Positions 17,122 to 27,032 of a stretch of DNA of 64,000 nt are shown piece after piece; the first letter of the stretch is position 1; each line of letters begins with the position of its first letter. A model generated the notes under the pieces. The model made no database searches and was not told the DNA's origin. It saw nothing but the letters and a program-made list of their open reading frames with translations. The DNA comes from an uncultured Pseudomonadota bacterium. Its GTDB lineage: Bacteria; Pseudomonadota; Alphaproteobacteria; RF32; CAG-239. The position numbers were made by a program, and so were the translations under genes. The DNA lies in NCBI GenBank assembly GCA_902799835.1, contig CADCCF010000005.1, positions 1 through 64,000 of the forward strand. Reading direction: 5' to 3'.

Positions 17122-17290
17122 AAAAAAAGAAGCTTCAATTTCTCAAAGCTCCTTTCTTTATCTGTTGCAATATTAATATAACAAAGACCGCTGAAGTTTG
17201 TGTGGAGATGTGATTATGGTCTTTAATCATACAATATTTTGGTGACAGATAAAATGCCCGTTTAATCACACCCCGAGTCTGTTTTGTCTA
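17122..17290 (-). ncRNA. Candidate structured RNA or long 3' UTR
   Basis: No ORF fits here. On the minus strand there is TTGACA (17319-17314), then CAGAAT (17297-17292) at 16 bases, a weak promoter. About 165 nt later comes a clear terminator: a 9-bp stem (17127-17135 with 17146-17154, one wobble) and a T run at 17122-17128. In between are two competing helices: GGTGTGATTA with TAATCACATC (10 bp) and AAAGACC with GGTCTTT. Mutually exclusive helices are what a regulatory RNA would have. The alternative is simply the 3' UTR and terminator of the ferritin-like gene, whose stop is at 17357. Confidence 0.35.
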
Positions 17291-17356
17291 AATTCTGACA
17301 CATTTAAAAAATATGTCAATACCGAAAAGCAAACTTTTTAAGTTTTATTATTTAAA

Positions 17357-17875
17357 TCAATTGGTTAGCTTTTTCGGTGACAAATGCTCCTGTTCGCTTA
17401 TAATGTCGTCTTGAAAATCGGTAATTTCTTGTTCATGCTCCAACTCTTCATGCAAAATTTTGGTCGCAATGCGGTGAGTTTCATAGTCTTTGCCAAAAGT
17501 CATTTCGCAAATTTTTTCATATCTGGCAATGGCACAACGCTCAGAAATCAAATTTTGCTTTAACAATTCCACCGTATATGGATTAGATGGTTCTTCATAA
17601 CGACAAATGGCGGTTTCTCCCCACTTTTCGGGGCTTAGCACAGGGGTGCCGCCCAGTTCTATAATTCGATTCGCGACCATGTTGGCATGCTTTAGTTCTT
17701 CGTTGGCATGTTCCATAAACTCTTCAGCGATAGATGTGCGGTGCGGACCGACTGCCAACAATGATCCCAACCAATATTGATAATAAGCCAGCCATTCTTC
17801 GGCAAATGCAACGTTGAGAGTTTTTATCAATTCATCATAATCTACTTTTGCTATTTTTTGAGCCATTTCACCCAT
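17357..17875 (-). CDS. Ferritin-like iron-storage/protection protein
   Basis: A 172-aa four-helix protein of the ferritin-like (bacterioferritin/Dps-type) superfamily. Likely metal ligands appear as E-E-W-L-A-Y-Y-Q-Y-W, H-A-N-E-E-L-K-H-A-N-M, E-R-C-A-I-A-R-Y-E and H-E-E-L-E-H-E-Q-E, i.e. paired Glu and E-x-x-H on helices A-D. The start is set at ATG 17875, eight bases after AGGAGAA; the longer frame from 17893 uses a poor start before the ribosome site. It probably stores iron or detoxifies peroxide; whether it is a true bacterioferritin (haem binding) cannot be told. It is monocistronic and convergent with the Smr gene. Confidence 0.85.
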   Translation of the reverse strand: MGEMAQKIAKVDYDELIKTLNVAFAEEWLAYYQYWLGSLLAVGPHRTSIAEEFMEHANEELKHANMVANRIIELGGTPVLSPEKWGETAICRYEEPSNPYTVELLKQNLISERCAIARYEKICEMTFGKDYETHRIATKILHEELEHEQEITDFQDDIISEQEHLSPKKLTN

Positions 17876-18040
17876 TGTTATTCTCCTATACAATTAACCT
17901 CTCAACAGATAAGCACAATAAAACATTGTTCAATGCTTGAATTTTGATTTTTAATAATTACCACAGCTTGCGATTATGAGTTGATTTAGCATTTATTTCG
18001 ATTTATCATAGCACCAGACGATTATATATGGAGTAATTTA

Positions 18041-18676
18041 ATGATTAGGGTAGCCCCGTCATTGTTGGCTGCTGATTTTAGTAATTTGGGTGAACAGGTC
18101 GCAAAATTAGAAACTTGCGGTGCTGATATGTTGCATTTGGATGTGATGGATGGACATTTTGTGCCCAACTTATCTTTTGGTGTGCCGGTAATTAAAAATT
18201 TACGCCACAAAACTCATCTGCCGTTTGATGCTCATCTGATGGTTGACGGGCCGGAGAACATGATTGAATGGTTTGCCAAAGCCGGAGCAGATTATATCAC
18301 CATCCATTATGAGGCAACCGATGATTTGGCAAGTGTTGTTGACAAGATTCATTCATACAATATCAAAGCCGGTATTGCTCTTAAGCCAGGAACATCGGCT
18401 GATGTTTTGCAACAGTTTATAGATAAAATTGATTTGATTTTGGTAATGACGGTCGAGCCCGGTTTTGGCGGTCAAAAGTTTATCGAAGACATGTTGCCTA
18501 AAATAAAACAAATTAGGGCAATGATACAAAATCGTGATATTATTTTGAGTGTAGATGGCGGAATAAATGCTTCAACAGCACTGATGGCAAAAGAGGCCGG
18601 GGCTGATATGTTAGTTGCCGGAACCTATATCTTTGGTAGTGATGATTGGAGCAAAACAATATCTTCTTTACGATAA
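18041..18676 (+). CDS. rpe: Ribulose-phosphate 3-epimerase
   Basis: TIM-barrel epimerase interconverting ribulose-5-phosphate and xylulose-5-phosphate in the pentose phosphate pathway. The 211-aa protein shows the family signatures A-P-S-L-L-A-A-D-F near the N-terminus, H-L-D-V-M-D-G-H-F-V-P-N (metal-binding His and catalytic Asp), M-T-V-E-P-G-F-G-G-Q-K-F, and V-D-G-G-I-N. A GGAG site precedes the ATG. The response regulator gene starts 11 bases downstream. Confidence 0.96.
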   Translation: MIRVAPSLLAADFSNLGEQVAKLETCGADMLHLDVMDGHFVPNLSFGVPVIKNLRHKTHLPFDAHLMVDGPENMIEWFAKAGADYITIHYEATDDLASVVDKIHSYNIKAGIALKPGTSADVLQQFIDKIDLILVMTVEPGFGGQKFIEDMLPKIKQIRAMIQNRDIILSVDGGINASTALMAKEAGADMLVAGTYIFGSDDWSKTISSLR

Positions 18677-18687
18677 GGAGCAAGTTT

Positions 18688-19401
18688 ATGAAACATTTGG
18701 TTATGGTTGTCGAAGACGAAGAAGCGTTAGGCTTGGTTCTCAAATATAACCTCGAAAAAGAAGGTTACGATGTAGCGGTGGTTACCAATGGTAGCAAGGC
18801 AATTGCTGAAATTGAGAGCCGAAACCCTTCAGTAATTTTGATGGACTGGATGTTGTTGGAAATTTCCGGGTTGGAATTGGTAAAACTTATCCGATCCAAA
18901 CCTGATATTAAAGATATACCGATAATTATGCTCACCGCCAAAGGTGAAGAAGAAGATAAAATAAAAGGTTTATCAGCCGGTGCTGACGACTATGTTACCA
19001 AACCTTTTTCAATTCCTGAGCTTTTAGCGCGCGTTAAAGCTCAAGTTCGTCGCGCTCCTGAAAAGACTACAGCAACCGAATTGCTGTTTGAAGATATTCG
19101 CATGGATTTGGTGGAGAAAAAAGTTTTTCGCGGTGAAAACTATGTTCACTTAGGCCCAACCGAGTTTCGTTTATTGAAATTTTTAATGGAGACACCCGGT
19201 AAAGTATTTTCACGCGAATATTTGCTCAAAAATGCATGGGGCGATAATATTTATGTCGAATCGCGCACAGTAGATGTTCACATTCGCCGGCTTCGTCGAG
19301 CTCTCAATCAATATGGTGTTGATTATATTCGTACAGTTCGAGCCAATGGCTATTCTTTGGATAATTCACTGGTTGACTATGAAGAACAAGAGGAAAAATA
19401 G
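18688..19401 (+). CDS. OmpR/PhoB-family response regulator
   Basis: A 237-aa two-component regulator. The receiver domain (1-118) has the acidic pocket E9-D10-E11, phospho-acceptor Asp53, Thr83 and Lys105. The C-terminal winged-helix domain (about 130-230) has the G-P-T-E-F-R-L-L-K-F-L recognition region and V-D-V-H-I-R-R-L-R-R-A-L. The overall sequence is closest in feel to PhoB, so phosphate control is possible but not shown. The start is ATG 18688, seven bases after AAGGAG. No histidine kinase gene is adjacent, so its partner lies elsewhere. Confidence 0.88.
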   Translation: MKHLVMVVEDEEALGLVLKYNLEKEGYDVAVVTNGSKAIAEIESRNPSVILMDWMLLEISGLELVKLIRSKPDIKDIPIIMLTAKGEEEDKIKGLSAGADDYVTKPFSIPELLARVKAQVRRAPEKTTATELLFEDIRMDLVEKKVFRGENYVHLGPTEFRLLKFLMETPGKVFSREYLLKNAWGDNIYVESRTVDVHIRRLRRALNQYGVDYIRTVRANGYSLDNSLVDYEEQEEK

Positions 19402-19406
19402 GTTAA

Positions 19407-20534
<1,128 letters not shown>

Positions 20535-20536
20535 AT

Positions 20537-21451
20537 ATGGAAGAATGTGAAGCTAAAAAAGAAAATTTGCGGGTTTGCGTTTCATGTGGTCACGCATCAG
20601 GAAATGATGAAGCTTATGAACAAGAGTCATATAACATGGGACGACTTATTGCTCAAATGGGGTTTTGTTTGGATTATGGTTTTTCCGATAGCGGCGTGAT
20701 GGGAGCCGTTGCGCGTGGTGTCTTGGATGAATGGGAAAATAATCAACATCAGTTTTATGTAAATGTCAGTCCGATAGTAGGTGTTACTACTAAAGAATAT
20801 TATAATCTTTATCAGAAAGATAAATTTTTAGAAAAAATTACCAATGTTGTCTTAACTGATACCATCGAAAATCGCAAGAAAAAGTTGTTTGATGCCGATA
20901 TTGTGGTTTTTGCTCCCGGCGGCGTTGGCACATTGGATGAGTTGGCCTATGATTGTGTCGCTATGCAAGATGGTTTTATTAGAAACAAACCATTTATTAT
21001 CTATAATATCAACGGCTTTTTCTATCATATATTGGAATATCTCAAAGAGATGGTGAATTCGGGTTTTGCTGAACCGATACCTTTTATAGTTGTTGACAAC
21101 AATAAGGAATTGGAAATAGCTTTCCGTCTGCTGAAATTGCGTTACAATGGTTGCGAATCTTTCAAAGAAGCCTATTACCACGCTCGCAAATTATCTTATG
21201 AAATGCCTTATTTTATTAAAAACAAAACTGATAACGTAAGCTTGGAAAAAATGATAGCAGATATGGATCAAATTGAAATGAGAGGAAGTAAGGAAGAAAA
21301 GAAAAAATTAAATGATGAAATAGACCAAGCCTATTTGGAAAAAGAAATTGAGCGTATGTATGATCGTTTGGCTAAAGCCGGACGCGACACGGCAATGGTC
21401 AGCGAAAAATTAACCAAGCTCAAAAAATCTCGCCAAAAAACCGATAAATGA
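20537..21451 (+). CDS. LOG-family nucleotide-binding protein
   Basis: A 304-aa protein with the Rossmann-like LOG fold, often misannotated as lysine decarboxylase. The P-G-G-V-G-T-L-D-E motif (about residue 128) and the preceding E-N-R-K-K-K-L are the catalytic signature of cytokinin-type nucleoside-5'-monophosphate phosphoribohydrolases. The N-terminal part has C-V-S-C-G-H-A-S-G-N-D-E where family members usually have a similar Gly-rich turn. The C-terminal 80 residues are an additional charged helical extension. A nucleotide-salvage or nucleotide-stress role is inferred from the family; the substrate is unknown. Confidence 0.85.
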   Translation: MEECEAKKENLRVCVSCGHASGNDEAYEQESYNMGRLIAQMGFCLDYGFSDSGVMGAVARGVLDEWENNQHQFYVNVSPIVGVTTKEYYNLYQKDKFLEKITNVVLTDTIENRKKKLFDADIVVFAPGGVGTLDELAYDCVAMQDGFIRNKPFIIYNINGFFYHILEYLKEMVNSGFAEPIPFIVVDNNKELEIAFRLLKLRYNGCESFKEAYYHARKLSYEMPYFIKNKTDNVSLEKMIADMDQIEMRGSKEEKKKLNDEIDQAYLEKEIERMYDRLAKAGRDTAMVSEKLTKLKKSRQKTDK

Positions 21452-21461
21452 GAAAAACACC

Positions 21462-22691
21462 ATGCTAAATCTGATCTGGGCCGGATTTTTTATTATTGCA
21501 TTTATTTTAGCCATAGTGCAGAGCCTGCATGGTGATTTTACTGTATGGCAACAAATATCTTCAAGTTTGTTTGACAGTGCTGATAGCGGTTTTAGAATAT
21601 CAATAGGTTTAACCGGAGTTTTGTGTTTATGGCTTGGATTGCTTAAAATAGCTGAAAAATCAGGATTAACCGAGGTGTTGGCTAAAATTTTGCGTCCGTT
21701 TTTTCATGCCATTATGCCGGATTTAAAGAAAGATTCGCCGGCTTTCGGCTCTATTGTTATGAATGTAGCTGCCAATATATTAGGACTTGATAACGCGGCA
21801 ACCCCGATGGGATTAAAGGCTTTTGCCCAGATGCAAAAAGAAAATCCCCATCCTGATCGAGCCTCAAATTCGCAAATTATGTTTATGGTGCTAAATTCTT
21901 CATCGCTGACTTTGTTACCCATAACAATATTAATGTATCGTTATCAGTTCGGTTCAGCCAATCCTGCGTTGGTTTTTATTCCTATACTTTTAGCAACTTC
22001 AGTTTCAACCTTGGCTGGTTTTTTAGCCACTGCCATTTATCAAAAAATAAACATATTTAAGCCGATTGTGTTGTCCTATTTGTTGGGTGGGGTATTTTTG
22101 ATTGGCGGAATAGGATTTTGTTTTTGTCGTATATCCCCTGATAGCAGAATAAACGCGGCCATGTTTATCAGCAATGCTGTATTGTTTGGCTTAGCCATAT
22201 TATTCATTGCATGGGGATTGTTAAAAAAACAAAATGTCTATGAAAATTTTATTGAGGGTGCGAAAGAGGGTTTCTCCATAGCGATACAAATTATTCCATA
22301 CTTGGTGGCAATGTTAGTAGCAATAGGTGTTTTTCGTGCGGCCGGAGGTTTGGAAGCTATTTGTTCGGTTTTGGAAAAAATTATGGATTATTTTGCCATT
22401 AATAATGACTTTGTTAAGGCCTTGCCGACAGCTTTTATGAAACCATTATCTGGTAGTGGTGCACGAGCCATGATGTTGGATACTTTCAAGACTTATGGTG
22501 TTGATAGTTTTGCCGGATTTGTATCATCAATTGTACAAGGCTCCACCGAAACAACTTTTTATGTTTTGGCAGTTTATTTTGGTTCAGTAAAAATAAGTAA
22601 AACCGGAGCCGCATTGCCCTTGGCTTTGTTTGCTGATTTTTGTGGCGTAATAGCAGCAATTGCTTTGGCCTATTTCTTTTATCAGGAGTAA
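21462..22691 (+). CDS. SpmA/SpmB-like (Gate-domain) membrane protein
   Basis: A 409-aa polytopic inner-membrane protein with about ten hydrophobic helices. Its first half has the N-V-A-A-N-I-L-G-L-D-N-A-A-T-P-M-G and L-N-S-S-S-L-T-L-L-P motifs of SpmA, and the second half has P-L-S-G-S-G-A-R-A-M and G-S-T-E-T-T-F-Y-V-L-A-V-Y-F-G of SpmB. It thus looks like a fused SpmA-SpmB, the Gate/nucleoside-recognition family named after spore maturation proteins. Such fusions occur in many non-sporulating bacteria and the transported substrate is unknown. It starts ten bases after the LOG gene. Confidence 0.85.
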   Translation: MLNLIWAGFFIIAFILAIVQSLHGDFTVWQQISSSLFDSADSGFRISIGLTGVLCLWLGLLKIAEKSGLTEVLAKILRPFFHAIMPDLKKDSPAFGSIVMNVAANILGLDNAATPMGLKAFAQMQKENPHPDRASNSQIMFMVLNSSSLTLLPITILMYRYQFGSANPALVFIPILLATSVSTLAGFLATAIYQKINIFKPIVLSYLLGGVFLIGGIGFCFCRISPDSRINAAMFISNAVLFGLAILFIAWGLLKKQNVYENFIEGAKEGFSIAIQIIPYLVAMLVAIGVFRAAGGLEAICSVLEKIMDYFAINNDFVKALPTAFMKPLSGSGARAMMLDTFKTYGVDSFAGFVSSIVQGSTETTFYVLAVYFGSVKISKTGAALPLALFADFCGVIAAIALAYFFYQE

Positions 22692-22695
22692 AAAA

Positions 22696-23448
22696 ATGGA
22701 TGAGTTAAACAACAATCAAGAGATTTCTTCAGTTAGTCAAGCATCACAACCTGACCAGGTTCAGTCTTGGGATGATGAAGATAGTGATATTAATCAAAAT
22801 ATGGATGATATGGATGGCGAAGGGGATGACACTATACATAATATTGCTGTTGCATTGCAAGTAGGAGATTTGGCTGAAGCTCGCCAGTTGAGTGATGAGT
22901 TGTGGGGAAAAGGTGGTGACTTGTCATCAGATGACGCATTTTTTTACCTAGATTGTCTTGTAAATATGGGAGATGTTGAACGAGCCGGTCTATTGTTAAA
23001 ACCTATATTGCCGGAAATGAGCCGATATATAGATGAATATTGGGACATTTTTTTGAAATACAGTTTTCTGTCAGCCAATATGTCTTTAGCAACATCAATC
23101 AGTGAATATCCTCAAGTTCGCGAGCAAGGAGTTGACATATACAATTGGTTGCAACAACAAAAACAATATGGCTTAAGTCAGTACTATGAACAAATTTTGC
23201 GTATTGCCTTTAATGCCGTGCACCAAAAATTGTGCTTATTTGATTTGATTGTAACAGAAGACGGATCGGTTTCCGTAAATTTCTATTCGGCATGCAGTGA
23301 TGAAGAAAATGATCAAATCGCTCAGAAAGTAATTGTTGCGATTGATGATTATTTTGAAAGAATTGGCATTGAAATGCCGGAAGGCTTATATTTGGCATTC
23401 GACAATGTCAGCAACTATCCAAATCAATCAGCGGGGAGTGATGATTGA
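22696..23448 (+). CDS. Acidic protein of unknown function, 250 aa
   Basis: No family recognised. The first 45 residues are highly acidic and probably disordered (Asp/Asn/Gln/Ser). The rest looks alpha-helical with TPR-like spacing, for example A-L-Q-V-G-D-L-A-E-A-R-Q-L-S-D-E-L-W and C-L-V-N-M-G-D-V-E-R-A-G-L-L. The start is ATG 22696 after CAGGAG; a longer frame from 22660 would overlap the previous gene. Its last 21 bases overlap the convergent gene at 23428. Probably cotranscribed with the SpmA/B-like gene. Confidence 0.78.
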   Translation: MDELNNNQEISSVSQASQPDQVQSWDDEDSDINQNMDDMDGEGDDTIHNIAVALQVGDLAEARQLSDELWGKGGDLSSDDAFFYLDCLVNMGDVERAGLLLKPILPEMSRYIDEYWDIFLKYSFLSANMSLATSISEYPQVREQGVDIYNWLQQQKQYGLSQYYEQILRIAFNAVHQKLCLFDLIVTEDGSVSVNFYSACSDEENDQIAQKVIVAIDDYFERIGIEMPEGLYLAFDNVSNYPNQSAGSDD

Positions 23449-24402
23449 GTTTCCCTCCTCTAAATTTTGATTTTTTTCTAAAACGCTAGAAAGCTTTCCT
23501 ATTGCAGTGGCTATTAATTTGCGTACCAAAGCTGAGGCTGTTTTTTGCGCATCATCTTTTGTTGCGAAAAGAATGAAGCGATTTTGGTGTTCGGTGTAAT
23601 TTTCCGAAGTTTTGGTATCAATCAGGGTTGCCGCTACCACAACTTGCAACCGATTAGTTTCCGAATTCAGGCTGTCGACTTTGGCTTTCAGCACCTTAGT
23701 CTTAAGGATATAGTCAGGATTTTGCATCTGATCTGTAATATGCAATCCTGAAATTTGTTCCAAATCACCTTTTATATATTCAAAAAATTTTGCTGTTGAA
23801 TTACCATCAAAAAATTCAGTGCGCTCAACAAAAACTTCTTTTAGATTTTTCGTCGGACTCAGCATTTTGGGCTGTGACTTAGGGGCATTGTCTTCTGATG
23901 GCTCATCTTCATTATAAGCAATTTCTTTATTGATGCTTATTTGCGGTTTGGGTGGAAGATTAATATTCAATTCGTCTTCCATAACTAATTCATGATTTTG
24001 GGGCGTGACAACTTTATTGGGGCGGTTGAATACCTTACCGATGGAATCCATGGTGATAAAACCGCTTATTTCAATGCAGAGTTCTTTGTCGGTCTGGCTG
24101 ATAGTATTAATGTTCAGGCTGTTAAGGTAGTGATCGGCCAAAAGATATATTTTGTTATTAAAATCTTGCAGATCAACCTGCTCGCGATAATCATCCAGTA
24201 TAGACAATTTGTGTAAGGCATTAAAAATGGCTTTATCGATAGCCCGAGCTCTTGCTGCGGAAGTGCTCTCGCCGGATGATATTTCTTCGCAAGTTGAATT
24301 ATAAACTGTTATCTCATCGTTTGGTTTGGGAGCGCTTTCTTGCGCAAAAGCAAAAGGCGCCATTGATATTAAAGCGCCTATAATGCCTAGAAACAAACGC
24401 AT
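23428..24402 (-). CDS. Secreted protein with FlgT/LPP20-like N-terminal domain
   Basis: A 324-aa precursor with a Sec signal peptide (about 1-20, F-A-F-A-Q cleavage). The mature N-terminus contains a stretch of the form S-A-A-R-A-R-A-I-D-K-A-I-x-N-A-L followed by a helix-strand pattern, which resembles the FlgT_N/LPP20 type of envelope domain. The middle is Pro/Asn rich; the C-terminal part (about 195-310) predicts alternating strands and a long helix, like FlgO/LpoB-type domains. The start is ATG 24402, four bases after the upstream lipoprotein stop; the longer frame from 24429 lies in that gene. Either a flagellar H-ring-like or a PBP-activator-like role could fit; neither is demonstrated. 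Confidence 0.6.
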   Translation of the reverse strand: MRLFLGIIGALISMAPFAFAQESAPKPNDEITVYNSTCEEISSGESTSAARARAIDKAIFNALHKLSILDDYREQVDLQDFNNKIYLLADHYLNSLNINTISQTDKELCIEISGFITMDSIGKVFNRPNKVVTPQNHELVMEDELNINLPPKPQISINKEIAYNEDEPSEDNAPKSQPKMLSPTKNLKEVFVERTEFFDGNSTAKFFEYIKGDLEQISGLHITDQMQNPDYILKTKVLKAKVDSLNSETNRLQVVVAATLIDTKTSENYTEHQNRFILFATKDDAQKTASALVRKLIATAIGKLSSVLEKNQNLEEGNSIITPR

Positions 24403-24406
24403 ATGA

Positions 24407-25042
24407 TTACCACCAGCTTCCATCATCATTTTGAACTTGACGTACGGTATCTGACCAGCTGTTTAACATATTGCCGTTGCGATCCATCAAACGCATTTCA
24501 TAAGAAATGACCGGAACTTCAGGAATATTTGAGTTGGTCAATGAACTTTCAAAAACATAATCAGCCGCATCGGGATTATCAACCAAATTGAACATATTGG
24601 AATTTACCAAAATGTTTTTAGCTGTCTGACCGGCAGCATAACCTCCTTCCGGCAAATAGCGATCAATTTGTACCATATCGGCAACGTATACCGGAGCTTT
24701 AGGATTATTAGCAAAAATTGCCGGAGAATCCTCTAATACCTTACCGGCAACTCTGGTTGCTAAAACGCCATAAACCTCAGGCGTAATTACATAGTTAGCA
24801 GACTCATAACGTTCACCGCGTTTAGGTAACTGGTAACCTTGATTTTCTACTTGAACATTGTTATACCCGGCAACCTCGCTTGTGGTATAGTTAACTCTTT
24901 CTTCGGTTCTGACATCGATATATTTAACATCAGGACCGGCATGACACCAACCCAATATGCTGCATAAATCGGGACTTTTCACATTGCTGCAAGCGCTAAC
25001 CGCTAACAAACTTATTCCGGCAATTAAAGACTTTTTCATCAT
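24407..25042 (-). CDS. Lipoprotein, LpoB/FlgO-like
   Basis: A roughly 212-aa lipoprotein with a signal ending in L-A-V-S-A-C-S. The C-terminal half has V-Y-V-A-D-M-V-Q-I-D-R-Y, N-M-F-N-L-V-D-N-P-D-A-A-D-Y-V, then a beta-strand S-Y-E-M-R-L-M-D and a W-W end, a layout like the LpoB/FlgO outer-membrane lipoproteins. Start alternatives are ATG 25042 and 25039, both placed behind GGAG (25051-25048). The following gene starts four bases after its stop, so the two envelope proteins probably act together. The family call is by pattern only. Confidence 0.6.
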   Translation of the reverse strand: MMKKSLIAGISLLAVSACSNVKSPDLCSILGWCHAGPDVKYIDVRTEERVNYTTSEVAGYNNVQVENQGYQLPKRGERYESANYVITPEVYGVLATRVAGKVLEDSPAIFANNPKAPVYVADMVQIDRYLPEGGYAAGQTAKNILVNSNMFNLVDNPDAADYVFESSLTNSNIPEVPVISYEMRLMDRNGNMLNSWSDTVRQVQNDDGSWW

Positions 25043-25191
25043 TTTAACTCCATGCATACTTTTTCTAAAAACGATTATAAAACATTATAAAAAAATTAAA
25101 ATATATTTTTTTACTAATTCACTATTTGCTTTTTAACATAACTTATATTAAAATCGCGTTAATTTTATACGATACAATAAAGAAAGATAAT

Positions 25192-25650
25192 ATGATGACC
25201 GTAGCATTTACTTTTATTCTTATTGGGTTAGCTGCAATTATATTTCCTTTGCGGCGCAATCGCTTCTATTTACTCAATGCTGCTTTGGTTATCGGATTAT
25301 CATATATCGCCGAACATTATTGGTTTAAAATAAGTCCCGCTAACCTTTTATCAGTCAAAACCATAATGTTGTTTGTTGTGTTTCATGTAATATGTATCAA
25401 TTTTACAACTTTTATTGCTTATGGAGTAGATAAAAGGGCCGCCGTCAATCATCAATGGCGCATACCGGAAAATGACTTGCATATGTTGGAATTTTTGGGA
25501 GGTTGGATAGGCGCTTTCATTGCTCAGAGATTCTTTCGTCATAAAACTTCCAAAAAAAGTTTTCAGAACATCTATTTTCTCATGATAGTTATGGAGATTG
25601 TTGTTTTGTGGTTTTTATATAACTATTTGGGCTTAAGTCGATTTTTTTAA
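25192..25650 (+). CDS. DUF1294 membrane protein
   Basis: A 152-aa membrane protein of the DUF1294 family. Signature: Y-G-V-D-K-R-A-A-V-N-H-Q-W-R-I-P-E, then L-H-M-L-E-F-L-G-G-W-I-G-A-F-I-A-Q-R and H-K-T-S-K-K-S-F-Q. Four hydrophobic segments are visible. Function of the family is unknown; in other bacteria it is sometimes fused to cold-shock domains, but no such domain is present here. The start is ATG 25192; the longer frame from 25126 lies in a low-complexity region. Confidence 0.85.
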   Translation: MMTVAFTFILIGLAAIIFPLRRNRFYLLNAALVIGLSYIAEHYWFKISPANLLSVKTIMLFVVFHVICINFTTFIAYGVDKRAAVNHQWRIPENDLHMLEFLGGWIGAFIAQRFFRHKTSKKSFQNIYFLMIVMEIVVLWFLYNYLGLSRFF

Positions 25651-25709
25651 TAATTCTTTAGTTTTGCCGATTTATATTTTAGGCAAACAACAAAATAAGG
25701 ACACTAGAT

Positions 25710-27029
25710 ATGCAGAGTATTAATACTGATAAGTTGTGCGAAATATTAGGTTACAAAGGAAGTGTGCAGTCTGGGCAAATCAGTCATATTACCACGGATT
25801 CTCGCCAAGTAACAGCCGGTGATTTGTTTATTGCCTTACGTGGAGAAAAATTTGACGGGCACAATTTTGTGACACAAGTCTTAGATAATGGGGCTCAATT
25901 GGCAATCGTTGACCACTTAATCGATGGAGTTCCTGCTGATAAGCAGATTGTGGTTAAAAACACTTTGCAGGCTTATGGTAAAATCGGAGCTTATAATCGC
26001 TCGCATTTCAAGGGAACCGTTATCGGTCTGACCGGTTCATCCGGCAAAACTACCACCAAAGAAGAGCTCAAATCGGCACTTTCTCAGTATGGTAAAGTTT
26101 ATGCTACACAAGGCAATTTTAATAATGGTGTTGGTGTTCCGGCAACTTTGTGTAATTTAGATATGACGGCTGACTTTGCTATTATCGAAATGGGGATGAG
26201 CTCTAAAGGTGAAATAGAGGAACTGACTGGTTATGCCAAACCGGATATTGCCATAATCACTAATGTCTATCCCATGCATATAGAATTTTTTGAAAATTTT
26301 GCCGGCATCGCCGAAGCTAAGGCCGAAATTTTTAAAGGCTTAAAAAAAGGTGGTGCGGCTATTATTAACGAGGACACCAATTTTGCCGATATTTTGGAAC
26401 AGCGCGCCATTGAAAATGATGCTATTGTTTATAAATTTGGCAAAAACCATCATTCATCAGCCGAACTTCATCTTCAAGATGAAGGTGAACATAATTTTTA
26501 TAATGCTTGGTGTGTTCTGAAAGTTATCGAAGTTTTGGGGTTGGATGAAAAAAAGGCGGTTACCGCTTTGAATAATTTTACGGCTCTTGCCGGTCGTGGT
26601 GCCAAACATCAACTAAAATTAGCTAAAGGTAGCTATACCCTTATTGATGATAGTTATTCCGGCCAGCCTGAAGCTATGAAATTGGCAATAGCCAATTTGA
26701 ACAAAATGCCTTGTTCGGGACGCAAAATTGCCGTATTGGGCAAAATGGCAGAGTTGGGCGATTCGTCTTTGCAACGGCACATTGAAATCGGTCAAGCAGT
26801 TGCAGATTCCGATATTGATATTGTTATCGGAGTTTGTCCTGAAATGCGGGATATGTTGGCCCAGCTTCCCCCTTCAAAAGAGCAACATTATTTTGAAAAC
26901 AACCATGGATTGGATGAATTTTTGCTAAATAAATGCTTGCAAAATGGCGATATTGTTCTTATAAAGGGAGCCAGATATTCGTCTCAGATGTATAAAACAG
27001 CCGAAAGTCTGATTGAAAAGGGAAAATAA
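25710..27029 (+). CDS. murF: UDP-MurNAc-tripeptide D-Ala-D-Ala ligase MurF
   Basis: Cytoplasmic Mur ligase adding D-Ala-D-Ala to the UDP-MurNAc-tripeptide. The 439-aa protein has the N-terminal substrate domain with D-S-R-Q-V, the ATP-binding G-L-T-G-S-S-G-K-T-T-T-K-E (about residues 108-120), E-M-G-M-S-S-K-G-E-I, T-N-V-Y-P-M-H, and the C-terminal D-D-S-Y-S-G-Q-P-E-A motif. It lies outside the dcw cluster, next to nrdR, so the usual ftsI-murE-murF order is broken here. AAGGA precedes the ATG. Confidence 0.95.
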   Translation: MQSINTDKLCEILGYKGSVQSGQISHITTDSRQVTAGDLFIALRGEKFDGHNFVTQVLDNGAQLAIVDHLIDGVPADKQIVVKNTLQAYGKIGAYNRSHFKGTVIGLTGSSGKTTTKEELKSALSQYGKVYATQGNFNNGVGVPATLCNLDMTADFAIIEMGMSSKGEIEELTGYAKPDIAIITNVYPMHIEFFENFAGIAEAKAEIFKGLKKGGAAIINEDTNFADILEQRAIENDAIVYKFGKNHHSSAELHLQDEGEHNFYNAWCVLKVIEVLGLDEKKAVTALNNFTALAGRGAKHQLKLAKGSYTLIDDSYSGQPEAMKLAIANLNKMPCSGRKIAVLGKMAELGDSSLQRHIEIGQAVADSDIDIVIGVCPEMRDMLAQLPPSKEQHYFENNHGLDEFLLNKCLQNGDIVLIKGARYSSQMYKTAESLIEKGK

Positions 27030-27032
27030 AAA

